Source of the DNA: VXRN01 sp963664365
GTDB taxonomy: Bacteria > Chloroflexota > Dehalococcoidia > Lucifugimonadales > UBA1123
Length of the DNA: 64,000 bases
Reading direction: 5' to 3'
Assembly: GCA_963664365.1 (NCBI GenBank)
Contig: OY761144.1
Coordinates: forward strand, 2,356,001-2,420,000
Shown: piece after piece, positions 17,291-24,373 of the stretch
Layout of the letters: the number at the start of each line of letters is the position of its first letter
Numbering within the stretch: position 1 is the stretch's first letter
The notes under the pieces: model-generated
Database searches by the model: none
What the model saw: only the letters and a program-made list of their open reading frames with translations
Told to the model about the DNA's origin: nothing
Made by a program: the position numbers and the translations under genes

Positions 17291-17521
17291 ATGGCAGTGA
17301 CAGTGGGAGTGCGATTCAGCCGCTCGGGGCGCGTACACTATTTCGACGCGGCCCAGGTGGTTGCGGGCGTCGGAGACGAGGTAGAGGTCGAAACCGACGA
17401 CGGCCCCCGCCGGGCAACAGTGACAATCGGCTCCGGCCAGGTGGCGCACTCGGACATGCGCGGGCCGCTCCCCAAAGTGCTGCGCGTTCTGCGTACCGCC
17501 GTCAACTCTCCCACGGAATGA
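17291..17521 (+). CDS. short PSP1 (RicT/YaaT)-type protein, N-terminal domain only
   Basis: A 76-residue protein. VGVRFSRSGRVHYFDAAQVV, then GDEVEVETDDG and a final GPLPKVLRVL, matches the first domain of PSP1/RicT proteins, which normally have about 250-300 residues and bind Fe-S clusters with RicA/RicF through a Cys-rich second half. That half is absent: the stop overlaps the 3' end of the convergent HNH gene. The position directly after holB supports homology. It is either a truncated gene or a genuine single-domain version. Confidence 0.65.
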   Translation: MAVTVGVRFSRSGRVHYFDAAQVVAGVGDEVEVETDDGPRRATVTIGSGQVAHSDMRGPLPKVLRVLRTAVNSPTE

Positions 17522-18023
17522 ACGGCTTCCAGTCGTCCAGAATCTGCCTCTGGTGGAACATGTAGTACGGGTTCGGCTTGGGGATGCCCGGCTTCTTCAG
17601 CAGTTTCATCCTCGCCTCGCGCGGCGTCCGCCCCGCCTTGCGATGGTTGCACGGTATGCACGCGCTGACCACGTTGTCCCAGGAGTGAGGTCCGTTGCGC
17701 CATCTTGGAACGATGTGGTCCAGCGTAAGCTGCCTCGTCTTCTTGCCGCAGTACTGGCAGGTGGAGCCGTCGCGGTAGAACACCGCCTGGCGCGATAGGC
17801 GACGCCTCATCACCGGCCGCTTCACCATGTAGATCAGCCGGATGACCGAAGGCGCGGGAAACAGGTCGCTCACGCTCTGGATATAGCCCCGCCCGTTGAT
17901 CACCAACTCCGCCTTGCCCCGCCCGACAAGCACGAGCGCCCGCCGCACGTCGCACACGTTCAACGGCTGGTAATTCTGGTTCAGAACCAGGACTGGAGAG
18001 TGTATCGTCGTCGCGCCGCTCAT
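17502..18023 (-). CDS. HNH endonuclease family protein
   Basis: A 173-residue protein. An N-terminal region (SPVLVLNQNYQPLNVCDVRR) precedes the HNH core, with CQYCGKKT, LTLDHIVPRWRNG, WDNVVSACIPCNHRK. The two CxxC pairs form the structural zinc site and the His/Asn set the catalytic one. This chromosomal '5-methylcytosine restriction / HNH' type is widespread outside mobile elements, and its role is unknown. The 3' end overlaps the PSP1 fragment by 20 bases. Confidence 0.88.
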   Translation of the reverse strand: MSGATTIHSPVLVLNQNYQPLNVCDVRRALVLVGRGKAELVINGRGYIQSVSDLFPAPSVIRLIYMVKRPVMRRRLSRQAVFYRDGSTCQYCGKKTRQLTLDHIVPRWRNGPHSWDNVVSACIPCNHRKAGRTPREARMKLLKKPGIPKPNPYYMFHQRQILDDWKPFIPWES

Positions 18024-18125
18024 CGGGGTCTTCCGCGCGCCTCCCTAACAGGGGAGGCAGAGACTCAAGGCCGCATCTTCCGTCAGCCTAAGTCTAACCC
18101 AAATGACCACCCGCGCGCGACAGCC

Positions 18126-18764
18126 TCAGCCGATCTCCTCCCTCAGAATGTCCAGAGACGCCTTGAAGTCGCCGGGTATGAAGCCGAGCGCGTCGCCGGG
18201 AATCACGTCAGCCGCTTTCAGGAACACGCGAACCACGAACGACTCCTTCATGCTGTCCACTAACTCTTGCCGCCTGTCCGTTATCGTCGCGATCTTGTCC
18301 TCCGCCAGGCTTACGACGGCGGCCCCGCCCGGAACCGGAACGTCCGGAGTCGAGACCTCCAGGTCGAACGACAGCCGCGCCAGGCCCATGATGACGAGAC
18401 AGCTAATGGCCAGCCCCACTATCAACCCAACTGCCAGTCCGCCAAGTTTGTCGGCCATGCTGGCGGTCCCAAGAGTGCCGATGACTATGAACGGCTTGGC
18501 CAGCGCCCCAATCTTGGTGATCGCGAACACCGAAATAGACACGATAACCGCTGAGCAGAACATCGTCAGCGCGGTATCGAAAGTGTCCCCCTGGCCGATC
18601 AGGTCGCCCAGCACTCCACCCAGCGCCTCGGCGTTCTGGCCCGCCACCCACCAGCCGACGATCATACCGAGAGCCACGAACGCCATCGGGATGATGCCGC
18701 TGCGCAGCCCCCACACGAGCGATGCGCCTATGATTACAAGAATAGTTATGTCGATCCAGTTCAT
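18126..18764 (-). CDS. cvpA: CvpA family membrane protein
   Basis: A 212-residue protein. It begins NWIDITILVIIGASLVWGLR and has four hydrophobic segments with Gly-rich spacing (GMIVGWWVAG; GGLAVGLIVGLAISCLVIMG), typical of CvpA/colicin V production proteins. A periplasmic or cytosolic C-terminal part (about 130-212) follows. ATG 18,764 is supported by AGGGAGCG. CvpA proteins influence envelope homeostasis; the mechanism is not established. Confidence 0.8.
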   Translation of the reverse strand: MNWIDITILVIIGASLVWGLRSGIIPMAFVALGMIVGWWVAGQNAEALGGVLGDLIGQGDTFDTALTMFCSAVIVSISVFAITKIGALAKPFIVIGTLGTASMADKLGGLAVGLIVGLAISCLVIMGLARLSFDLEVSTPDVPVPGGAAVVSLAEDKIATITDRRQELVDSMKESFVVRVFLKAADVIPGDALGFIPGDFKASLDILREEIG

Positions 18765-18842
18765 TCGCGCTCCCTGCGATGCGCCAGTCTGAGGCAAGTC
18801 TAACACAGGCTCGGAGCGGCAAGGCAATTATTTTTTCGGCCA

Positions 18843-18920
18843 GTCAGAAGCAGGATTTGCGGGATTGGAGGATTGGCAGGATGGGTCTTAGGGCTGGGGC
18901 TTTAGATTGCTTCGCCAGTT
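18843..18920. repeat. direct repeat A1 (about 78 bp)
   Basis: GTCAGAAGCAGGATTTGCGG … TTAGATTGCTTCGCCAGTT. It recurs in the same orientation at 19,756-19,834 with only a few differences. The two copies flank the frameshifted exported-protein gene. Confidence 0.85.
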
Positions 18921-18986
18921 GCCCGCGTAGTACGACAGTAACAGCGCCGCCGAAAGCAGCAACAGAGAGTATATGCCGCGTTTCAT
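18888..18986 (-). CDS. possible 32-residue single-TM peptide
   Basis: MKRGIYSLLLLSAALLLSYY is followed by AGNWRSNLKPQP. It starts two bases after the stop of the preceding exported-protein gene (TAG-TG-ATG). The hydrophobic segment is convincing, but the last residues are encoded by the dispersed repeat A1, so the gene may have been cut short by repeat insertion. No ribosome site other than coupling is seen. Confidence 0.3.
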   Translation of the reverse strand: MKRGIYSLLLLSAALLLSYYAGNWRSNLKPQP

Positions 18987-18988
18987 CA

Positions 18989-19553
18989 CTAGTCCTCGAA
19001 CAAAAAGTCGAACACTGACAGGTCGCCTGTGTTCTCAAGGACGCGTCCCGTGTCGTCGATGTAGGCTTGGGCTCCTCCGCTGTGAATCAGCAGGTAGATA
19101 GGAGGGGTACCGCAGTCAGCAGGCTGGGGGCAGGTTACCTTGTCGAGTTGGTCGGCAAGGTACACGTTGTCTGGTAGCTGGATGTCACGGTCCAACAGGT
19201 ACAGAGGGCCGCCCATGGCGTGAGGGCCGAAGTTACGTTCTTCGGTCGTAACTCCCGGATCCTCAGTGGTGTAGCAGCGAAATCGCCGGTTGAGTTCAGG
19301 GGGGGCGTAACCGCAATCTACTTCCACAGGGACGAAGGTGGACTCGGCAACGGCGGTTGCGGCCTCCGCCGCAACTTTGGCTGGGTTGGGTGTATGGGCA
19401 GGAGGCGCGGGCGTTGTGGAGGGCTTGGGCACTGAGGGAGTTGGGGGGAGACTCCCCTGACCACATCGGTTTCCGGGCCGGACGCATCAGGCCGACCAGA
19501 AAGGCGGCTATGACCAGAATCGCCGCGCCGGCTATCAGCAGAGTCTTGGTCAT
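18989..19553 (-). pseudogene. signal-anchored exported protein with a frameshift
   Basis: ATG 19,553 (after AAGGAGA) encodes a signal anchor (MTKTLLIAGAAILVIAAFLV, then GLMRPARKP). The frame is lost at a run of six G (six C on the coding strand) at 19,443-19,448. Removing one base joins it to the downstream frame, which continues PSVPKPSTTPAPP … YAPPELNRRFRCYTTEDPG … QLDKVTCPQPADCGTPPIYL to 18,989. The C-terminal part has paired Cys and a beta-rich look; the family is unknown. This could be a real inactivation, slippage expression or a base-calling error. Confidence 0.55.
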
Positions 19554-20141
19554 TGTGGACTCTCCTTCTCAAGCTGTGGGATTGGTATGACCGTTACGGC
19601 CTTGCTCTCCGTGGTGTTCGCTACGCTGGTCGGCCTAGTCTATCACGAGTGGGTGGGGGATACAAGGCACGTGACTTGCTCTTTGAGGTGATTGGATTGT
19701 TACTATTTTTCACAATGATGTGGTTCACGCACGACAGCGGCAGGGAGTTGTGTTTGTCAGAATCAGGATTTGCGGGATTGGAGGATTGGCAGGATGGGTC
19801 CTTAGGGCTGGGGCTTTAGATTGCTTCGCCAGTTCGCCACGTCGGGGCGCCTTTCGGTTCCGCCGCGATCCGCTCAGAAGCTGTGTCAGATTGGTAGGTG
19901 AGGGTATCACACCTCACTTGCCCCGCTCCACCCCGCTGGAATGCCGAGCGGCGAGCCGCTGCGCGGGTTCCGGCCCCTTATTGGGGAGGGGGTTGAGTCG
20001 GGTTGTATCAAGTTAGTTGATTCGTATGTTGTTAGGGGTGGAAAAAGTTTTTTGAAATACCTGCCGCATCTGCCGCGCCTGCCGCAATCAAAGCTAGGCA
20101 GGAAGCGGTCCAGCTTTGGGGTTCGCGGCAGTTTTGCGATT
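19554..20141. repeat. intergenic, repeat-rich region
   Basis: There is no convincing gene in these roughly 590 bases. It holds direct repeat A2 (19,756-19,834). Near 20,061-20,091 and 20,146-20,177 it holds short tandem units based on CTGCCGCAC (9-bp spacing). Between them the segment GGAAAAAGTTTTTTGAAA (about 20,040) recurs at about 35,500. This is the tail of the primase-type element described next. Confidence 0.6.
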
Positions 20142-20555
20142 TTAAACCTGCCGCGCATCTGCCGCACCTGCCGCACTTTGGAGCGCTTCGTCATATTCGG
20201 AGACCAGCCGTAGGCCATGCAGTACCCTGCGGCGGTGGCCCTTGCGCGTTTTGACTCTGAAGATGTCCCAGACGGAGGTGTAGAGTCGGTGGGCGCTGAC
20301 TGGGTTGTGGCGGTTGGCCGCGCACCAGTCTTTGTATGCGGCGTAGAGGTCGGCGAGGATGGCTCTGAGCCTGTCGTTGGCGGGGACGTATCGTCCGAGG
20401 TCCGGGTCGTAGATGAAGGGGTCGTGTCCGTCGGATGCGAAAATGTAGCCCTTCTTCTTGAGGGGGTATGTGGCGTGGGCGTAGGTCCAGGCCGGGGGCC
20501 GGAAGGAGAACTTGTCGAATTCGGAGAGTAGGCTTTTGATTTCCGGGTCGAGCAT
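20142..20555 (-). CDS. fragment of a P4-type phage/plasmid primase (C-terminal domain)
   Basis: A 137-residue protein. After LDPEIKSLLSEFDKFSFRPP, the segment FIYDPDLGRYVPANDRLRAI, LADLYAAYKDWCAANRHNPV, then RVKTRKGHRRRVLHGLRLV resembles the winged-helix C-terminus of P4/D5-type primase-helicases (…Y..WC……G…R…G..l). The primase and helicase cores are missing. ATG 20,555 follows AAAGGTG and a TTGACA-N18-TATCAT promoter, so it may be expressed as a free DNA-binding domain. Tandem CTGCCGC units overlap and follow its 3' end, reminiscent of iterons. It may be a relic of a satellite replicon. Confidence 0.55.
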   Translation of the reverse strand: MLDPEIKSLLSEFDKFSFRPPAWTYAHATYPLKKKGYIFASDGHDPFIYDPDLGRYVPANDRLRAILADLYAAYKDWCAANRHNPVSAHRLYTSVWDIFRVKTRKGHRRRVLHGLRLVSEYDEALQSAAGAADARQV

Positions 20556-20600
20556 GGTCTTATCACCTTTGGGTTGGGTATCAGGGAACCGATATGTTCT

Positions 20601-20630
20601 ATGATATTGGGGAACGGCGGTTCGTGTCAA
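20601..20630 (-). promoter_or_regulatory. TTGACA-N18-TATCAT promoter
   Basis: CCCC-TTGACA (20,625-20,630 on the minus strand) is followed after 18 bases by TATCAT (20,601-20,606), about 45 bases before the primase-fragment ATG. It is the same element type as at 2.95, 35.75 and 55.65 kb. Confidence 0.7.
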
Positions 20631-20648
20631 GGGGGTGTGTGAACCTAG

Positions 20649-20737
20649 ATCCACCGCCTAACGATGGTATTGCGGTGTCGGCGGGTGCGGGCGAGACGCC
20701 CGCGCTCCTACGGGCATCCGGGTATTAGGTGGTGGAT
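20649..20737. repeat. 89-bp hairpin element with terminal inverted repeats
   Basis: The ends ATCCACCGCCTA and TAGGTGGTGGAT are inverted with 11 of 12 matching. In the middle is the GCGGGCG-AGA-CGCCCGC hairpin (20,687-20,703). A shorter relative with the same ends is at 35,325-35,395, and the hairpin alone is at 1,864-1,880. The layout resembles a MITE-like non-coding element. Confidence 0.6.
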
Positions 20738-20827
20738 TTCGGGGAGCCTAACCCACTTGCCATTGACACGAGCGTTTAATATAGTATCTACACTCGTTCG
20801 GTGACACCGCCGACACAGGAGAGAAGC

Positions 20828-22231
20828 ATGGCCCAGACGGACATCGAACTGATTGCCCACCTCATGCGGCGCGCTGGCTTTGGCGCTACGCGAGATGAGC
20901 TCGACGCCTACGCCGCGAAGGGATACGAGGCAACGGTCGAAGACCTGCTGAATCCAAAAGATGCAGAGTGGCTCGGCGATGACATGGTCAGGCGCTTCGA
21001 CCTTGAGGCGTCCGGCATGATAAACTCGCCCGGCTCCGCGCGTAGCTGGGTCTATCGCATGATTACGACGAACGCCCCACTGGTCGAGAAGATGGCCCTC
21101 TTCTGGCACGGCATATTCGCCACCGGCGTCCCCAAGGTCATCAATGGCAGGGTACTGTACGACCAGATCGGCATGTTCCGGCATCACGGGATGGGGCGGT
21201 TCGACTCGCTGCTGGTGAGGCTCGCGAAGGACCCCGCGATGATCGTGTGGCTGGACAACCAGGACAACCACAGCGGAGCGATCAACGAGAACTGGGCGCG
21301 CGAGCTGCTTGAGTTGTTCTCGATGGGAGTGGGCAACTACACGGAGGAAGACATCAAGGAGTGCGCGCGGGCCTTTACCGGATGGACCATCGGCAACACG
21401 AACTACATGATGGTGCGCTCGGAGAGGGACTCTGACTGGCCGTACGGTCGAATCGCATACCACTTCGACTACCGCCCTGAGGACCACGACGAGGGCGAGA
21501 AGACCTTCCTCGGACACCGGGGCAGATTCAACGGCGAGGACATCATAGGAATCATATGCCGCCAGGAGTCCACGGCCCGTTTCATCTCCAGGCACCTCTA
21601 CCACTTCTTCGTAGCCGATGAGCCTCCGGTTCCGTCATGGCCCTACACTCCGCCAAGAGACCCGGAAGCCATAGATACCTTGGTTCAGTCCTACTTCGAC
21701 AGCGGATACGATCTTAGGTCGGTCTTGCGAGCGCTGTTCAACTCCGACTTCTTCAAGTCTGAGGACGCGCGGTACAAGAAGGTCAAGGGGCCGGCTGAGC
21801 TGCTTGTGAGCGTTCTCCGCATGACAGGGGAGTTCGACAGGCCGAAGCGGGAGATGATTCCGAGGTACCAGCAGATCGTATGGATGGGGCAGCAACTCAA
21901 TAATCCGCCGAGTGTGGAGGGCTGGCACCAGGGCACGGAGTGGATCGACACGGGCACCCTGATAGAGCGGATCAACTTCGTATCGGAGCAGTTCGGCGAC
22001 ACGAACCATCAGGGAGTCAGAGAAATGGTCGATAAGATCTGTGAGGGCGGGGCCGAACGGCTCTCCCCGGAACAACTCGTGGACCGCTGTCTGGACGAAA
22101 TGGGCGCGTTCACGGTATCCGACGAGACGCGGGATTCTCTGGTGCGGTTCGCCGAGGGTCGCCACGTCCGAGAGAACGTGGAGCAGCTCCTCAGGCTCTC
22201 CGCTTCCACCAAAGAGTTCCAGATGGCCTAG
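20828..22231 (+). CDS. DUF1800 family protein
   Basis: A 467-residue protein. The N-terminal HLMRRAGFGATRDELDAYAA motif, followed by KMALFWHGIFATG and RELLELFSMGVGNYTEEDIK, then ECARAFTGW, and the late NNPPSVEGWHQGTEW, are hallmarks of DUF1800. These proteins usually pair with DUF1501 and are exported; this one has no signal peptide and no DUF1501 partner. ATG 20,828 follows GGAGAGAAGC. A TAATATAGT sequence upstream may hold the -10. The NHL protein follows four bases after the stop. Function is unknown. Confidence 0.88.
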   Translation: MAQTDIELIAHLMRRAGFGATRDELDAYAAKGYEATVEDLLNPKDAEWLGDDMVRRFDLEASGMINSPGSARSWVYRMITTNAPLVEKMALFWHGIFATGVPKVINGRVLYDQIGMFRHHGMGRFDSLLVRLAKDPAMIVWLDNQDNHSGAINENWARELLELFSMGVGNYTEEDIKECARAFTGWTIGNTNYMMVRSERDSDWPYGRIAYHFDYRPEDHDEGEKTFLGHRGRFNGEDIIGIICRQESTARFISRHLYHFFVADEPPVPSWPYTPPRDPEAIDTLVQSYFDSGYDLRSVLRALFNSDFFKSEDARYKKVKGPAELLVSVLRMTGEFDRPKREMIPRYQQIVWMGQQLNNPPSVEGWHQGTEWIDTGTLIERINFVSEQFGDTNHQGVREMVDKICEGGAERLSPEQLVDRCLDEMGAFTVSDETRDSLVRFAEGRHVRENVEQLLRLSASTKEFQMA

Positions 22232-22235
22232 TCCC

Positions 22236-23357
22236 ATGCTGCACTACCTTCAGACCATCGGCATCGTCGCGATGGAGGGGCGCGGATTCGAATATCCCAC
22301 CGACACCGTCGCGGCGAAGAACGGGCGGCTCTATGTCCTCAACCGGTCCAGGGACTTCGGCGAACGCGGCGTGCGGGTGACGGTCTTGGACCTGGACAGC
22401 GAATACTACGGCACCTTCGGACACCTGGGAGAGGATGAAGGGCTGCTTATCTCTCCAATGTGCGCCGCCGAGAGCGGGCAGGGGCTGATATACGTCACCG
22501 ACGACTACACGCACAGAATAACGGTCTTCGACTACGACGGCGGATTCGTCTCACGCTGGGGAACCCACGGCGCGGGCGATGGGGAGATGAACGGCCCTTC
22601 CGGCGCGGCCTTCGACGCAGACGACAATCTTTATGTCGCCGACACCCACAACAACCGTATTCAAAAGTTCACGTCCTCAGGCGAGTTTCTGCTGGCCTTC
22701 GGTTCGTTGGGATCGTCGGAAGGACAGTTGCGCCTGCCCTGGGGGTTGACCGTAGCCCCCAATGGCGACCTCTACGTCGCCGACTGGGGCAACGACCGAA
22801 TTCAGCGTTTCTCCCCCGACGGAGATTTCATCGCGGCATACGGCGCGTCCGGACGAGGAGACGGCGAACTCCGGCGGCCGTCCGGTGTCGCCGTTGACGA
22901 AAACGACTACATATACGTGTCCGATTGGGGCAACGAGAGAGTTCAGGCGCTCGACGGCGACGGCAGCCCTGTCCAGGTTCTGAGGGGCGAGGCTACCCTG
23001 TCGAAGTGGGCGGCCGGCTTCATGGAGGCCAACCTCGAAGAGGCGGAGGCCAGAGCCTCGGCTAACCTGGCCCCCGACCTGCCCGACGTGTACGGAGACG
23101 ACCCACATACCGAGTCCGCCCATATCGAAAGCCTATTCTGGGCGCCCATGTCCGTAAAGCTCGACGACGCGGGCCGGCTCTACGTCACCGAGGGCAACCG
23201 GCACAGAATCCAAATATACCAGCGAGAGCCGGCGCGCATCGCCTCTCGACCCTCGGATAACACGTGGCTCCAGAATGTCCAGGCACGCAAGCAGGCGACA
23301 GGGACTCGCATCTCTTCCTCCGACATCCTCAGCGCGCGTGACGCGGACAGGACTTGA
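22236..23357 (+). CDS. NHL-repeat beta-propeller protein
   Basis: A 373-residue protein with at least five NHL blades, for example GPSGAAFDADDNLYVADTHN, then NRIQKF; LPWGLTVAPNGDLYVADWGN, then DRIQRF; and RRPSGVAVDENDYIYVSDWG, then NERVQ. A linker (about 250-300) precedes a final blade (APMSVKLDDAGRLYVTEGNR). No signal peptide is seen. It starts four bases after the DUF1800 stop, so the two are probably translated together and act in one process. Propellers of this type bind proteins or ligands; there is no catalytic signature. Confidence 0.85.
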   Translation: MLHYLQTIGIVAMEGRGFEYPTDTVAAKNGRLYVLNRSRDFGERGVRVTVLDLDSEYYGTFGHLGEDEGLLISPMCAAESGQGLIYVTDDYTHRITVFDYDGGFVSRWGTHGAGDGEMNGPSGAAFDADDNLYVADTHNNRIQKFTSSGEFLLAFGSLGSSEGQLRLPWGLTVAPNGDLYVADWGNDRIQRFSPDGDFIAAYGASGRGDGELRRPSGVAVDENDYIYVSDWGNERVQALDGDGSPVQVLRGEATLSKWAAGFMEANLEEAEARASANLAPDLPDVYGDDPHTESAHIESLFWAPMSVKLDDAGRLYVTEGNRHRIQIYQREPARIASRPSDNTWLQNVQARKQATGTRISSSDILSARDADRT

Positions 23358-23620
23358 CGACAATAATCAACTCAGCCGCGCCGGCGGCCTCCGCTGCGAG
23401 GTCGTTACCCCTGTCGACACAGCGGAAGGTTTCCGCAGTGCTCAGCCTGCTTAGTCACCCTTACTGACATGGTTTGTTCTGCCCTCATACCACGCCCATA
23501 ACTGGTGCCCTTGCCAAATCGAAAGAGCTTCCCGACTTGTGATACACTATTGACGAGGGGAGTGACTACACTTAGACTATCAGTACGTGACGACACTATT
23601 TCTATCAGGAGGGGTTTGCA

Positions 23621-23842
23621 ATGGTAAGTGTAGGCAGTTTAAATGTGGTGCAAGCGCTTATTGACGCCGAACTGCGGATAGCAGTTCTTGAAAGAGTCGT
23701 GGAACAGTTGATAAACAGCCAACCGAATCTCGGGCAGAAGATGAACATTGATGAAAAGACGATGGAGGCTATACGAAACGAGGCGCTGACCCTACTACAA
23801 GAAAAGTACCCAGACTTGAATATCAAGTTGGGCCAAGCATAG
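23621..23842 (+). CDS. small helical protein, unknown
   Basis: A 73-residue protein (VQALIDAELRIAVLERVVEQ, then IDEKTMEAIRNEALTLLQEK) predicted mainly helical. A strong AGGAGGGG precedes the ATG. Its stop codon directly abuts the ATG of the next gene (TAGATG), giving a coupled two-gene unit with a membrane protein. I do not recognise the family. Confidence 0.55.
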   Translation: MVSVGSLNVVQALIDAELRIAVLERVVEQLINSQPNLGQKMNIDEKTMEAIRNEALTLLQEKYPDLNIKLGQA

Positions 23843-24265
23843 ATGGGACCTATTCGCAGCCCCCTAGGGGCCATGGGCGCCATCCTGGTCCTGTTGGAGG
23901 GAATCGCGGGAGCTTCGCTATTCGCCCTCGACTCCGACCCCAATCTGCGATTGGCCATGGTGGTCACCATCATCTTCGTACTTGTGCTGATTACACTGAC
24001 GGTGCTGGGAGTGATCATATACTTCACCGTAACCAACCCAGGATTTCTCTTTAACCCTGCGGACGTAGGGAAACTAGGCGAAACTGCCCAACATAGATTT
24101 CTCACTACTTCTCGCCATACGGTGGTTGAACAAAAGCCGCCTGAGCCTGTTACCAGTGTCTCGGAGTCCTCTGGGCGATTGTCGCTGATGGCCGATACAC
24201 AAGACCACCCGGACGATGATTCCCTACCTTGCGAGAACCCACTCCCACCCTCCCGCTCATCCTGA
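23843..24265 (+). CDS. two-TM membrane protein, unknown
   Basis: A 140-residue protein with two hydrophobic segments (GAILVLLEGIAGASLFAL and VVTIIFVLVLITLTVLGVII). It then has YFTVTNPGFLFNPADVGKLG and a polar, probably disordered tail. The 'TM-TM then P..L..P.D' layout is shared by many small membrane proteins of unknown role, some of them with signalling domains attached. It is coupled to the preceding 73-residue gene. Confidence 0.55.
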   Translation: MGPIRSPLGAMGAILVLLEGIAGASLFALDSDPNLRLAMVVTIIFVLVLITLTVLGVIIYFTVTNPGFLFNPADVGKLGETAQHRFLTTSRHTVVEQKPPEPVTSVSESSGRLSLMADTQDHPDDDSLPCENPLPPSRSS

Positions 24266-24373
24266 CGAAACCTCTCCTCCCTCTACTGGTTCATTCTTCA
24301 ATCCCGCCCCGATGCTACAATTAGACAACTCCGGACGGTTCCCCGAACCCGTCCAGAAACCGGAATCAACGCG

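Noticed and set aside
19587..19691. 34-residue hydrophobic plus-strand peptide (MTVTALLSVVFATLVGLVYH…)
   Set aside because: No ribosome site, no partner and inside a repeat-rich gap; could be chance.
20708..21604. 298-residue minus-strand frame
   Set aside because: Antisense to the DUF1800 gene; no recognisable motif.
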